DNA of 64,000 nucleotides from Streptomyces sp. NRRL S-31 (GCF_000718775.1 NZ_JOCB01000032.1:5001-69000), one strand, 5' to 3'; positions 42,857 to 54,000 are shown, counted from the stretch's first letter. Numbers and translations: made by a program. Notes: generated from the sequence alone by a model not told the origin.

Positions 42857-43971
42857 GCTCGTTCTCCTTCCGGCCGGCGGCGCGGGAACCCGCGTGCGAC
42901 GACTTGGTCGGCCGTGAGGTCCCCTGGCCGGTGCCCGCCGCAGAGGGCGAGCACCTGGGCGAAGTCCGCGCGCAGCGCGCTCAGCAGCTCCGTCACCCCG
43001 TCCTCGCCGGCCGTCGCCAGCGCCCACAGCACCGGCCGCCCCACGCCGGCGGCGACCGCTCCCAGGGCCAGGGCGAGCGCGATGTCGCTGCCGCGGCGCA
43101 CCCCGCCGTCCATGAGGACCGGTATCCGTCCCGCGACGGCCTCGGCGACGGCCGGGAGCGCCTCGACCGCCGCCGGAGCGGCGTCGAGCTGCCGTCCCCC
43201 GTGGTTGGAGACGAGCAGCGCGTCCACGCCCTGCTCGACCGCCGCCCGCGCGTCCGCCGGATGCAGCACGCCCTTGAGGACGAGGGGCAGGTCGGTCAGG
43301 TCGCGCAGCCGCCGCAGATCGTCCCAGCCCGCCGGCCACATGGCGATGTCGCGGGTGCCGCCGGGCGCGGCACCGGGCAGGTCCCGCATGTTCTCGGCCG
43401 CGAGACCGGGCGGCAGGTCGTGGAAGCCGTTGCGCAGGTCCCGGGTGCGGCTCCCGAACACGGGGGAGTCGACGGTGACCACGAGGGCGGAGCAGCCCGC
43501 CCGCTCGGCCCGGCGCACGAGTCCGGCGGTGACCTCGTGTTCCGGCTGGAGGTACAGCTGGAACCAGACGACGGCCTCCGAGTCCCTCGCGCGGGCCGCC
43601 GCGACGACGTCCGCGACGGCGGTGGTGGCGGCCATGCCGGTGACCAGCGGGGTCCCGGTCGCGGCGGCGGCACGCGCGGTGGCCAGTTCGCCGTCGGGAT
43701 GCGCGAGACGGTGGAAGGCGGTCGGCGAGACGAAGAGCGGTGCCGGCCACTCCCGGCCCAGCACCCCCACGCGGGTGCCGGGGCCGGGGCCGCCGCGCAG
43801 CACCCGGGGGAGCAGAGCCAGCCGGGCGAAGGCGTCCTCGTTCTCCCGCAGTGCCGTCTCCTGGCCCGCCCCGCCCTCGATGAAGTCGTAGTGCTCCGGC
43901 CGCAGTTCCGCGCGGGCCCGGCGTGCCAGTGCGGCCGGATCGTACGCCGGGCCCGTCCGCGGGCCGGTCAC
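42850..43971 (-). CDS. FMN-dependent alpha-hydroxy-acid oxidase (lactate/glycolate-oxidase type)
   Basis: A 373-residue TIM-barrel flavoenzyme that oxidises 2-hydroxy acids to 2-oxo acids. Visible are YDFIEGGAGQETALRENEDA near the start, PLFVSPTAFHRLAHPDGEL, WFQLYLQPE, VVTVDSPVFG, LVLKGVLHPADA (active-site Lys) and VSNHGGRQLDAAPA with the active-site His, then VLMDGGVRRGSDIALALALG for FMN phosphate. Its GTG overlaps the stop of the monooxygenase gene (GTGA) and its stop overlaps the P450 start, so three oxidative genes are tightly coupled. Confidence 0.9.
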   Translation of the reverse strand: MTGPRTGPAYDPAALARRARAELRPEHYDFIEGGAGQETALRENEDAFARLALLPRVLRGGPGPGTRVGVLGREWPAPLFVSPTAFHRLAHPDGELATARAAAATGTPLVTGMAATTAVADVVAAARARDSEAVVWFQLYLQPEHEVTAGLVRRAERAGCSALVVTVDSPVFGSRTRDLRNGFHDLPPGLAAENMRDLPGAAPGGTRDIAMWPAGWDDLRRLRDLTDLPLVLKGVLHPADARAAVEQGVDALLVSNHGGRQLDAAPAAVEALPAVAEAVAGRIPVLMDGGVRRGSDIALALALGAVAAGVGRPVLWALATAGEDGVTELLSALRADFAQVLALCGGHRPGDLTADQVVARGFPRRRPEGERAW

Positions 43972-45593
43972 GGCCTGGGCGCGGCGGCTGCTCCGCCGGC
44001 CGGGAGGCCGTCCCCGGCGGACAGCCGGGAGGCGAGGAAGGAACCGAGCGGGCCGACGTGGACGTCGGGGTCGTCCCACTCGTTCTCCAGGTTCTCCGTG
44101 AGGTGGTGTTCCGCGACCGGCTTGCCGGTGCCGTCCGGCAGGAACTGCCGTACCACCGGGTGGAGATAGCGCGCGTCGAGGCCACCGGTGTCCCGCTGGG
44201 GCGTCCTCGCGACGGTGATGTCGAAGGGGTCGACCCGGTCGTGATCGGCGCCGTACTCCAGGGTGACGGCGAAGTAGCCGGCCAGGTCCCCGAACTCGCC
44301 CCGGGCCGCGGCCTCGTGCAGATGCGCCACCGGGACCTCCTCGCAGTACCGGGCCCCGCCGTCGGTGCCGAGCAGCACCGCGTCGCCGAGGAACCCGAAC
44401 AACTGCCACAGGGCGGAGGTGCGATTGACCCGCGCGATGATCGCGTCGCTCACCGCATCCGCGGTGGCGGTGAGGTCGGTGTGCGGCCAGTCCCGGTCGT
44501 GGTAACGGCGTTCGAGTATGCGGCTGAGCGCCTTCACCCCGTACCGGAAACCATGGATGAAACCACTGGTGGACTTCTTGAAGTCGAGGGACTGGGTGAT
44601 CGTCCCGGCGAAATACAGATCGGGTACGTTCACGGATTCCCACGCGCTGGTGAGCTGTGGGAATCGGTCCTTGATGACGAGGTCGGGACGGCAGTCGCCG
44701 TCGAATATCGAGGCGTCGAATCGGAATCCGGTGGCCAGGATCACCCGGTCGTACGGGATGTCTTTCACCACTTCCTCGACGCGGGCGAATCTGACGCTCA
44801 CCAGATAGGTGCTGTCCGGCTGCCGCGCTATGCGCAGGATGTCGCCGTCCAGTACGGCGTTCTGCGACTTGAGCTGATAGGTGTCGAGGAAGTTGTTGTT
44901 GACCGCGCGGAGATGTCCGACGAAGTGTGTCCGCCAGGCGAGTTTGAGGGAGCCGGGTCCGGCGACGTGGATGACGGCGGCGGTCTCGATGAGATTGTCG
45001 GCGGTCTCGAAGGCGGAATTGCCCCGCCCGATGACGAGGACGCGCTGGTCGGTGAAGGCCGCGGGGTCGACGGTCACCGTGTCGTAGCGTTCGGCTTCCT
45101 CGACGCCCTCGATGGCCGGCGTGTACGGCCGGGAGACGCCCGTGGCGACGATGATCCGGCGCGCCCGGATAACGTTGCCATTCTGGTCCGTCGCCGTGAA
45201 CAGACCGTCCGCGGGCCGGGTGACGTGGGTGACCCGGGTGCCGAGGCGGATGCGCAGCCCCTGGGTCCGCGCGAAGTCCGCCAGGTAGCGGACCATGTCG
45301 TCGGCCGGCGGGAAGTAGCGCGGGGAGTAGGCGGTGAACAGCGGTCCGTCGTCCGAGAGGAGGGAATTCCAGTCGACGCGCAGGCGCATTTCCGGATCGC
45401 TCCAGCCGGTGTGCACCTTGTTGGACGAGATAAGCGTTCTATGCCGGGGAAAACGCGTGAAGAAGGCGCCTGGAGTATTGCTCTCCTCCACGATGAGGTA
45501 ATCCCGGCCGTTCTTTTCCAAGAAGTACCCGGCCTGGAGGCCCGCGGGGCCGCCGCCGATGACGAGATAGTCAACCTGCGTTAAAGCAGACAT
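43968..45593 (-). CDS. FAD-dependent, NAD(P)-binding monooxygenase (FOXRED2-like)
   Basis: A 541-residue flavoprotein. The FAD Rossmann loop is YLVIGGGPAGLQAGYFLEKN at the N-terminus; the second dinucleotide loop is VLVIGRGNSAFETADNLIE; the ATG-type motif is VILATGFRFD. Overall layout resembles FOXRED2 and class B flavin monooxygenases rather than disulfide reductases, as no redox CxxC is present. First gene of the minus-strand operon, divergent from an AMP-forming ligase across 238 bases. It could oxygenate a carboxylic or amine substrate activated by that ligase; this is inference. Confidence 0.85.
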   Translation of the reverse strand: MSALTQVDYLVIGGGPAGLQAGYFLEKNGRDYLIVEESNTPGAFFTRFPRHRTLISSNKVHTGWSDPEMRLRVDWNSLLSDDGPLFTAYSPRYFPPADDMVRYLADFARTQGLRIRLGTRVTHVTRPADGLFTATDQNGNVIRARRIIVATGVSRPYTPAIEGVEEAERYDTVTVDPAAFTDQRVLVIGRGNSAFETADNLIETAAVIHVAGPGSLKLAWRTHFVGHLRAVNNNFLDTYQLKSQNAVLDGDILRIARQPDSTYLVSVRFARVEEVVKDIPYDRVILATGFRFDASIFDGDCRPDLVIKDRFPQLTSAWESVNVPDLYFAGTITQSLDFKKSTSGFIHGFRYGVKALSRILERRYHDRDWPHTDLTATADAVSDAIIARVNRTSALWQLFGFLGDAVLLGTDGGARYCEEVPVAHLHEAAARGEFGDLAGYFAVTLEYGADHDRVDPFDITVARTPQRDTGGLDARYLHPVVRQFLPDGTGKPVAEHHLTENLENEWDDPDVHVGPLGSFLASRLSAGDGLPAGGAAAAPRP

Positions 45594-45831
45594 GAGTTCG
45601 TCCTGCCTTCCGTGGGGGCGGGGAGGATCTTACTTGATGATTAAAGAATCGATCCAGACCGCCTCGGTGTGACGTAGGTCACTCGCTGTTCCGGTCGGTG
45701 AATTCCTTCCGTCGGTTAACGTGAGGCGTCTTTGGCGGTCCGCGTGAGCCCATTCGCCGTTCGGCATGGTCGCTTTCCAGACATTCACGCCGTCTTTGTG
45801 TCGGCTGCTTCCGGTCCAGAATGGAGACGAA

Positions 45832-47355
45832 GTGGACGAAAAGCCCGGGGGTCTCTTTCCGCAGGCGTTCGTCGACGCCTTCCGCGACGCCCCCGACCTG
45901 CCCGCCTTCGAGTACGGGGCACGCACGGTCACCCGGGGAGAGGTGCTCGACCTGACCGCCGGCTTCGTTCGGGGGCTGCGCACCGCCGGCCTGGCTCCGG
46001 GAGCCCGCGTGGCCCTCGACACCGGCGTCACACCGGAGGGGTTCGCGGTGCGCGTCGCGGCCCACCTCGTCGGCTGCCAGGTGGTCGGGCTGCGTCCCGG
46101 ACTGACCCGTGAGCACCTGCGCGACATCCTCCTCCGTGACATCGACGCGGTGGTGACGGACGACGCCGCGAGCCGCCCCGAACTGACCGCCGTGGCGAGC
46201 CGGTCAGGACTCCTGGAGACCGGCGGCGCGCTGCGGCCCCCGAAGGGCTTCACCGCCGCACCCGGCGACCTCACCCCCCACGGCGACCGCGACGGCGTCG
46301 GCGTCATCCACCTCACCAGCGGCAGCACCGGCCGGCCCAAGGGCACGATGGTGACCTACGGGGCCCTCTCGGAGCACTGGGCCCTTCAGCCCGCCCGCTG
46401 GACCAACCGCGTCCGGCGCCTCGCGGCGCGCTACGAACGGTTCCTGCTCTTCGGTACCCTCACCAGCGCCGTCATGTTGGAGCACCTGGGCCTCGCCCTG
46501 CTGGCCGGGGGCACCGCGGTCATACCGCACCAGCCCCCGGTCTTCCCCGACGTCTTCGCCGACCTGCGCGTGACCGCCTGCCTGACCACGGTGCCGCGCC
46601 TGTACGGCATTCTCGACGCCGTGCGCGACACGGGCGCGGATACCAGCAGTCTGCGCGCCCTCGTCGTGGCCGGATCCCCTCTGGCCCCGCACCGGCTGAC
46701 CGAGGCGGCCGAACTGCTCGGAGCCGTTGCCCACCACGCCTACGGACAGACCGAGACGGGCATGCTCACCCTCCTCGAACCCGAGGAACTCGCCGCGGAC
46801 CCCCGCCTCGCCGACACGGTGGGACGCCCGCTCGACACGGTCGAGATGACCGTGCGCGACGAGGACGGCCGCGACCTCCCGGCGGGCGGCACGGGCGAGG
46901 TGTGGGTGCGGGCGGCGGACGCGTTCTGCGGCTACTGGGAGGACCGGCGGGAGACCGCGGACGTCCTGCGCGACGGCTGGGTCCGCACCCGGGACCTCGG
47001 CCGGCTCGACCAGGGCGGATACCTCCGGCTGACCGGACGCGCGCGCGACGTCGTCATCGTCAACGCCATCGTGCACTACGCGGGCCCCATCGAACGCGTC
47101 CTCGCCTCCCACCCCGAAGTGGACCAGGCATACGTCGTCGGGATCCCGGACGAGCGGACGGGCGAGGCCATCCACGCCTTCGTCGTCCCGCAACCGGGCC
47201 GCGCGCCGCAGGAGGCGGCGCTGCTCGAACTGGTGGCACGGACCCTGGGCGACGCCAGCGTCCCGGCGGGCGTCAGCACCCTCACCGACGTCCCCGTCGC
47301 GGCGAGCGGCAAGCCCGACAAGGCCGCCCTGCGCGCCCTGCTGACACGCCCCTGA
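45832..47355 (+). CDS. AMP-forming acyl-CoA ligase
   Basis: An ANL-superfamily ligase of 507 residues. Core motifs: IHLTSGSTGRPKGTMVTYG (A3), HHAYGQTETGML (A5), GYWEDRRETADVLRDGWVRT followed by RDLG and YLRLTGRARDVVIVN (A7-A8), and a C-terminal SGKPDKAALRALL with the catalytic Lys. GTG 45832 follows GGAGACGAA. It is close in form to aryl- or fatty-acyl-CoA ligases; substrate not readable. Divergent from the FAD-monooxygenase operon, so it probably prepares the substrate or product of that set. Confidence 0.88.
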   Translation: MDEKPGGLFPQAFVDAFRDAPDLPAFEYGARTVTRGEVLDLTAGFVRGLRTAGLAPGARVALDTGVTPEGFAVRVAAHLVGCQVVGLRPGLTREHLRDILLRDIDAVVTDDAASRPELTAVASRSGLLETGGALRPPKGFTAAPGDLTPHGDRDGVGVIHLTSGSTGRPKGTMVTYGALSEHWALQPARWTNRVRRLAARYERFLLFGTLTSAVMLEHLGLALLAGGTAVIPHQPPVFPDVFADLRVTACLTTVPRLYGILDAVRDTGADTSSLRALVVAGSPLAPHRLTEAAELLGAVAHHAYGQTETGMLTLLEPEELAADPRLADTVGRPLDTVEMTVRDEDGRDLPAGGTGEVWVRAADAFCGYWEDRRETADVLRDGWVRTRDLGRLDQGGYLRLTGRARDVVIVNAIVHYAGPIERVLASHPEVDQAYVVGIPDERTGEAIHAFVVPQPGRAPQEAALLELVARTLGDASVPAGVSTLTDVPVAASGKPDKAALRALLTRP

Positions 47356-47467
47356 ACGGACCCGCGCCGCACGGGCGGACGGTCGCGGGGCACCCGGCAC
47401 GACCCTGCCCGTCACGACGGGCCGCGACACCGTCCGTCACGGGGGGGCAGGGCCCGCGGGTGGGCCG

Positions 47468-47490
47468 GGGCCGGCCGGTGACGCCGGCCC
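47468..47490. terminator. Hairpin between convergent ligase and phosphoesterase genes
   Basis: GGGCCGGC and GCCGGCCC pair around CGGTGAC in a very GC-rich intergenic stretch (47356-47558). Confidence 0.5.
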
Positions 47491-47558
47491 GGCCGGTCTC
47501 GACGCCGCACCTCTCGGCTCGTGGACCGCGCCAAGCGGAGGTGTCGGCCCGTCGAGTG

Positions 47559-48779
47559 CTACCTCGAGGTGGGCGGGTGCGGGGAGCGGAGCACGAGCAG
47601 GGTGATCTCGCTGGGGGCGAAGACGCGGAACGGCGGGCCCCAGAAGCCGGTGCCGCGGCTGGTGTAGAGGAGGGTGCGGGTGCCGTGGCGGCTGAGGCCG
47701 GCGACGGCGGGCTGGTCGATGCGGACCAGGTGGTGGAAGGGCCAGATCTGGCCGCCGTGGGTGTGGCCGGAGAGCTGGAGGTCGATGCCGGCTGCTGCTG
47801 CCCGGTCGACGAATTTGGGCTGGTGTGCCAGGAGCAGGACGGGCAGGTCGGGGTCGGCGCCGGTCAAGGCTCCGGCGAGGTGGGCGCGGTGGCCCGCCAG
47901 GCCGGAGGACTCGGCGGTGACGTCGTCCACGCCGGCGACCACGAGGGTGTCGCCTCCGCGTTCGAGCAGCAGGTGGCGGTTGCGCAGCGGCTCCCAGCCC
48001 AGCTCGTCCATCAGGTCGACCCAGCCCTGGGCCTCGCTGTAGTACTCGTGGTTGCCGGTGACGTACACGCGGGCATGGGTGGCTCGCACGGTACCGAGCG
48101 GGGCGGCCTGGGCGCGGCGGCGTTCGGCCGTGCCGTCCGCGATGTCACCGGTGTGGCAGACCAGGTCGGCTTCCAGGGTGTTCACCGTCTCGCACACTCG
48201 TGCCGACCAGCGGGCGCGATCGAGCGGGCCGTAGTGGGTGTCGGTGACGAGGACGACGCGGGTGCCGTCCAGCCCGGCGCCCAGTCGCGGGAGTCGCACC
48301 TCGAGTCGGCGTACGCGTGGCACGCGGCGGGCCTCGGCGTACCCCCAGGCGAGCAGTACGGCGGTCACGCCGAGGACGGCCCACGTGACGATCCGGGCCC
48401 GCTCCTGGCTCTCGCCGACGCCGGCCACGGTCAGGGCGAGCCGCAGCAGGGCACCGAGCAGGACGGACCAGGTGAACAGGACCCAACTGCTGCCCAGCAG
48501 GGTGTCACCGATGATCGCCGCCCGGTCCTGCTGGCGCCGGCCGTGACCGCGCACCATCGCGAGCGGCATACATATGAGGCCGAGGGCGGACAGGGCGGTG
48601 CCGGTCAGTGTGACGGGCAGTGGCCAGTGCTGGCCGGTGTACAGGAGCACCCAGCAAGGGATGGCCCACAGCAGGACGGGGGCGATCAGAGGGACGTACC
48701 GCATCAGACGGTGCAGTCGGCTCTGCCTCGGCGCTTGCCCTTCGCTGCCGGCGGGCCGGACGTCGCTGGTGTCGGTCAC
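47559..48779 (-). CDS. Membrane-anchored metallophosphoesterase
   Basis: A 406-residue protein with four predicted membrane helices in the first 170 residues (e.g. LIAPVLLWAIPCWVLLYTG, ARIVTWAVLGVTAVLLAWG) and a calcineurin-type phosphoesterase domain. Metal-binding motifs are VVLVTDTHYGPLD, HTGDIADG, YVTGNHEYY, and LSGHTHGGQIWPFH. The GTG at 48779 follows GGGAGTGGAAGC and is preferred over ATG 48815. Such YkuE/YaeI-like enzymes hydrolyse lipid pyrophosphates or UDP-diacylglucosamine; the true substrate is unknown. It lies 247 bases after the second P450 on the same strand. Confidence 0.87.
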   Translation of the reverse strand: MTDTSDVRPAGSEGQAPRQSRLHRLMRYVPLIAPVLLWAIPCWVLLYTGQHWPLPVTLTGTALSALGLICMPLAMVRGHGRRQQDRAAIIGDTLLGSSWVLFTWSVLLGALLRLALTVAGVGESQERARIVTWAVLGVTAVLLAWGYAEARRVPRVRRLEVRLPRLGAGLDGTRVVLVTDTHYGPLDRARWSARVCETVNTLEADLVCHTGDIADGTAERRRAQAAPLGTVRATHARVYVTGNHEYYSEAQGWVDLMDELGWEPLRNRHLLLERGGDTLVVAGVDDVTAESSGLAGHRAHLAGALTGADPDLPVLLLAHQPKFVDRAAAAGIDLQLSGHTHGGQIWPFHHLVRIDQPAVAGLSRHGTRTLLYTSRGTGFWGPPFRVFAPSEITLLVLRSPHPPTSR

Positions 48780-49026
48780 GCTTCCACTCCCTGGCCAGGC
48801 TGCGTTCTCGCGCACTGTATCCGGTCGCCCTCGGGCCGGCCGGACCGGCGTTCATGATCGCGGCCCATTGGGGCGAAGGGTTCTCCGGCGTCCTCGCGCG
48901 CCGAGGCTGTCCACTCGCTGGTGACCGGGACGTTCCGACCACCGCGACACGGTCACCGGCCGCATCGCGGTGTGAGCCCGTCCATCACTCCGAAGTCGGG
49001 ATGGAGCTGGTTTCAGAGCCCATGGA

Positions 49027-50196
49027 TCACCAGGTGACCGGCAACGCCTGCAGGCCGCGGAAGACCAGTTCCGGCACGTAGGCGAGCTCGGACTCGTCAA
49101 CGGCGAGCCGCAGTCCCGGATACCGTTTCACCACGGACCCGATCGCCACCCGCATCTCCCGGCGGGCCAATATCGCGCCGAGGCAGAAGTGCGGCCCGTG
49201 CCCGAAGGCGAGGTGCGCTGCCGGTCCTTCGCGCGTGATGTCGAAGCGGCCGGGATCCGGGTACACAGCAGGGTCGCGGTTGGCCGCGACGATGACCGGC
49301 AGCACCGGTTCCCCCGCCCCCAGTGCGACGCCCTCCAGTTCGACGGGCTCGGTCGTGACCCGGACCTCGGCCGAGGTGAAAAGCCGGCTGTAGCGCAGTA
49401 GTTCGTCGACCGCCGGTCCGATCAGCTCCGGTGACGACCGCAGCAGCGCGAGTTGGTCCGGGTGGCGCAGCAGGGTCAGCAACGAGTTGCCCAGCTGGTT
49501 GACAGTCGTCTCGTGGCCGGCGATCAGCAGGCCCTCGAGGTTGGCCAGCAGCTCGGCTTCGGTGAGGTGGTCGCCCTCGTCGTTGGCGGCGACCATCGCC
49601 GAGATCAGCCCGTTGTCCGGCCGCGCCCGCTTCTGACGCACCAGTGCGGCGAGCCAGTCCTGCATCTCGCCCTGCGCTGCCCGCAGTTCGTCCGGAGTGA
49701 TGTCGGTGACGAACAGCCGCCTGGTCCACCTGCGGATGGCCTCCGCCTCGGAGTAGGGCACGCCGAGCAGCTCGCAGATGACCATCAACGGCAGTGGAGC
49801 GCAGAGACCCGCCACGAGATCCGCGGTCGGATCGAGCGAGTCGAGCAAGGAGTCCACGATGGACTGCACGCGTGGCTCGAGCTGATCGACCATGCGCGGG
49901 CTGAACGCCTGCGACATCAGCTTGCGCAGGCGGGCGTGGCGCTCGCCGTCCAGGCTGGTGACCAGTAACGGGTCGGCGGCGACGGACAGTTTCAGCGGGC
50001 CGCCCGGAAGCGTGGCCGCCTCCCGGCTGAACCGGCTGTCGCTCAGGACCTGGCGCACCGCCCGGTGGGAAAGGGCGAGCCAGACGTCCGCCGTGCCCAT
50101 CGTCGCGAGGACGACCGGAGCCCGCGCGAGCAGAGCCTCGGCTTCGGGCTCGTTGTCGAGGTGGTGGGGTGTGGTGAAGGGGAACGTGGCTTGCAT
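49027..50196 (-). CDS. Cytochrome P450 (CYP107/105-like)
   Basis: A soluble 389-residue bacterial P450. Oxygen-activation motif GLLIAGHETTVNQLGNSLLT, ExxR in PAVDELLRYSRLFTSAEVRV, and heme loop HLAFGHGPHFCLGAILARRE are all canonical. ATG 50196 follows GAAGG. It is divergent from the polyketide synthase across 834 bases, which makes a late hydroxylase or epoxidase of the polyketide a good guess, but it could serve any pathway. Confidence 0.9.
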   Translation of the reverse strand: MQATFPFTTPHHLDNEPEAEALLARAPVVLATMGTADVWLALSHRAVRQVLSDSRFSREAATLPGGPLKLSVAADPLLVTSLDGERHARLRKLMSQAFSPRMVDQLEPRVQSIVDSLLDSLDPTADLVAGLCAPLPLMVICELLGVPYSEAEAIRRWTRRLFVTDITPDELRAAQGEMQDWLAALVRQKRARPDNGLISAMVAANDEGDHLTEAELLANLEGLLIAGHETTVNQLGNSLLTLLRHPDQLALLRSSPELIGPAVDELLRYSRLFTSAEVRVTTEPVELEGVALGAGEPVLPVIVAANRDPAVYPDPGRFDITREGPAAHLAFGHGPHFCLGAILARREMRVAIGSVVKRYPGLRLAVDESELAYVPELVFRGLQALPVTW

Positions 50197-51030
50197 CGCT
50201 GCCTTCTGACTGAAAGTCACCAGGGCCGGGCACCGAGCACCGGGCGCGAACGGCCGGGACCGACGCACGGATCGGTGACAGCTGGGTTGTGTGCCGCCGG
50301 AGGCGGTGGCGCTTCGCGATCGTCTCGAAGTCGACGGGGGTCAAACGGTTCAGCCGGAGCTGTCGGCGGCGCCGGTGGTCGGTACGCTCGATCCGGGTGG
50401 TGATCGCCGTGCGGAGGTGTCCCGGGTGGCCGGATGACGGTCGAGGACGGTCTTCTGCGCGGGTGCGGATGGGATTGTAGGGCGCTGTCACCGGCGGCGT
50501 CGACGGTTCCCGGGAATCCGGCCCGGTCGTGGCGGTGCGGGGCGTGGACGAACGTCCGTGACCGCACCGGCAGGTTCGCCCGCGGATCCGCCGGCGGACA
50601 CCGCGACGGGGCGTCCGTGGGAAACGACGCGTTTCCCGGGGCACGGAATGGATCTCGCCACGGTGCCTTTGCCATGCAGGCATATGACGTGGTGATGTGC
50701 TCCGTTTGAGACAGCCTTCGCCTGGCCTATGGCGATGGCGTGATGTTGCTGCCATGCTCGTCTGCGCGGCGGGCCGATCATCGTCTCGCCCGTACGCTCA
50801 GCTCACCAGTGCATCTTCCTCGAAGATCGCCAACGCTGTCGCTTTCGAGGACCGCTCCACTGATCCAGGCGCCCGACGCGCGGTCGAGTCCGGGTTCGGA
50901 TACGACCGGGTCGCCGGGCTGTCCGCGCGCTCGATCATCCGGCTGCTCGCGCGGCCGGAGCCGCACCATCGGGACTGCTACGGAAACACCCCGCCTTCCT
51001 TCATTCCCCGGCTCACGAGGTGTCGATGTG
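50197..51030. other. Divergent intergenic region before the PKS
   Basis: 834 bases between the P450 and PKS starts. Open frames exist but none is recognisable, and none has coding-like codon use over its full length. It should contain both promoters. GCTCACGAGGTGTCGATGTG directly before ATG 51031 contains the ribosome site GAGG. Confidence 0.5.
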
Positions 51031-54000
51031 ATGCGCTTCCCCTTGGGTTCGGACGCTGATCGTGTCGCTGTCATCGGACTGGCGGGCAGGCTGCCGAAAG
51101 CCCCGGATCCGGAGGCGTTCTGGCGACTGCTGTGCGACGGGACCGACGCGATCACCGCGCCGCCCGTGGGCCGGCAGGGCCTGCGGCACGGCGGCTACCT
51201 GGACCGGGTGGACGGCTTCGACGCGGCGTTCTTCGGTGTGTCCCCCCGTGAGGCCGCCGGCATGGACCCGCAGCAGCGGCTCATGCTCGAACTCGCCTGG
51301 GAGGCCCTGGAGGACGCCCGGATCGTGCCGAGCACGCTCACGGGCGGCCCGACGGGGGTGTTCGTCGGCTCGATGTGGGAGGACTACACGTCCCTGGCCT
51401 ACCCCGGTCACATCACGCCGCACACGCTGACCGGCACCAGCCGGGGCGTCATCGCCAACCGCGTCTCGCACTTCCTCGGTGTGCGCGGACCGAGCATGAC
51501 GGTCGACACGGCCCAGTCGTCGGCGCTGGTCGCGGTGCATCTGGCGGTCGAGAGCCTGCGCCGCGGCGAGTCGGCGCTCGCCCTGGCCGGCGGGGTGAAC
51601 CTCAACCTGACCGCCGCCCGCGAGGAGGGAGCGGCGGAGTTCGGCGGCCTGTCCCCGGACGACCGCTGCTTCACCTTCGACGCCCGGGCCAACGGCTTCG
51701 TCCGCGGAGAGGGCGGCGCCTTCCTCGTCCTGAAACCGCTGGAGCGGGCCCTGGCCGACGGGGACCGCGTCTACGGTGTCATCCGGGGCAGCGCGGTCAA
51801 CAACGACGGCGCCACACAGAGCCTGACCGTGCCCAGCGCGCAGGCCCAGGAACAGGTCATCCGCGAGGCGCTGACCCGCGCCGGCGTGCGTCCCGCGGAT
51901 GTGCAGTATGTCGAGCTGCACGGCACCGGCACCGCTGTCGGCGACCCCATCGAGGCCGCAGCCCTCGCGGCGGCCTACCGCGACCCGGCCGAGTCCGCCG
52001 ACGGCGACGCCGACAGCGCCCTGCGGGTCGGATCCGCCAAGACGAACGTCGGCCACCTGGAAGGCGCCGCGGGCATCGTCGGACTGCTCAAAGCCGTCCT
52101 CAGCGTGCACCACCGCGCACTGCCGCCGAGCCTGAACCACGAAACCCCCAACCCCCGCATCCCCCTCGACGCACTGGCGCTGCGGGTCCAGACCGCTCTG
52201 ACCCCCTGGCCGCGGCCGGACGCGCCCCTGCTCGCCGGCGTGTCCTCGTTCGGCATGGGCGGCACCAACGCGCACGTGATCGTCGAGCAGGCGCCCGACG
52301 CGGCCGCACCACCGGCCCGGCGGCCCGCCCCCGAGGCCCGGCCGGCACCGTGGATCGTCACGGCGCGGACCAAGCAGGCGCTACGAGCGCAGATCGAGCG
52401 CCTGCGCGAACACGTGCGCAACCACCCCGACCTGACCGGCTCCGAGGTCGCGCACGCGCTGGCCACCACCAGAACCCGCTTCGCGCACCGCGCGGTCCTG
52501 CTCGACTCCGCCCGGATCGCCGCCGGCCGGGCCGGCACCCCGGGCCGTACCGTCTTCGTCTTCCCCGGCCAGGGCGCGCAGTGGGTCGGCATGGGCCGGG
52601 AGCTGTACGCCGCGTACCCCGTCTTCCGGGCCGCCATGGACGAGTGCGCCCAGGCCCTGGCCCCGTACACCGACTGGTCCCCGGCCGAGGTCCTGGACGG
52701 CGCCCCGCTCGACCGCGTGGACATCGTGCAGCCCACCCTGTTCTCGGTGATGGTGTCCCTGGCGGCACTGTGGCGCTCCTTCGGTGTCGAGCCCGACGCG
52801 GTGGTCGGGCACTCGCAGGGCGAGATCGCCGCGGCGTACGTCGCGGGTGCGCTGTCGCTGTCCGACGCGGCCCGGATCGTGGCACTGCGCAGCCGCGCGC
52901 TGGTGGCGCTGACCGGCCGGGGCGGCATGGTGTCCATGGCCCTGTCCGCCGAGCGGGCCGAGGACTACGTGGCGCGCTGGGGCGGCGCGCTGACGGTCGC
53001 CGTGGTCAACGCCACCGGCTCGGTCGTGGTGTCCGGCGACACGCAGGCCCTGTCCGAACTGGTCGAGTCCTGCGCGGCGGACGGTGTCCGCGCACGCGTC
53101 CTCCCGGTGGACTACGCCTCCCATTCCGCGCACGTCGAGGCGATCCGCGAGCGGCTGCACACCGAACTGGACGGTGTGCGGCCGCGGCAGGGCACCATCC
53201 CGTACTACTCCGCGGTCACCGGCGGCCTCCTCGACGACACCACGGAGCTCGACGCCGGCTACTGGTACCGCAACCTGCGCGAGCCGGTCCGCTTCGACCG
53301 GGCCACCGCCGCAACTCTGGCGGACGGGCACGACGTCGTGGTCGAGGTCAGCCCGCACCCGGTGCTGCTGCCCGCCCTCGAACAGACCCTGGAACAGGCC
53401 CGCGAACGGACCGGCGTGCCCGGCGTCGCCACCGGCACGCTGAGCCGTGACCGGGGCGGCCCGGACGTCTTCCTGACCGCGCTGTCCCGGCTGTTCGTGG
53501 CCGGCGTGCCGGTCGACTGGTCCCCGGCCGTCGCCGAGGCCGCGCCGGTCGACCTGCCCACGTACGCCTTCCAGCGTCGCTCGTACTGGCTGCCCGAGGC
53601 GACAGCCGGGCAGAGCGGACGGACCCCGGCCGGCCCGGGGACGCACGCGGCCCAGACCGCCGCGCCCGGCCGGCCGGACGGCGGCCCGGAGACCCGCGAC
53701 ACCGGGGCGGGCGGCACGGACCCGGGCGCTTCCGAGCCGGGCGGCACGGTCGACGCGGCCGCCGTGGTCACCGCGCAGATCGCGCTCGTGCTGGGCCACG
53801 AGGACCCCGCGGACATCGATCCCGCGCTCACCTTCAAGGACCTCGGCTTCGACTCGGTCACCGGGCTCGAACTGCGCAACCGCCTGGCCGGCGCCCTGGA
53901 CCGGCAACTCCCCTCCGGTCTCGTCTACGACCACCCGACGCCCGCGGAGCTGATCGACTGGCTGCGCACCGGCCCCGGCGACCGGCCGGCCCCCGCCGCC

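Noticed and set aside
42857..44185. N-terminal extension of the P450 frame to 929 codons
   Set aside because: The extra part overlaps the alpha-hydroxy-acid oxidase in another frame and is low-complexity; P450 homology starts at ATG 42856.
51375..53450. 691-codon plus-strand frame inside the PKS
   Set aside because: Wrong frame; Arg/Gly/Pro-rich shadow of the loading module.
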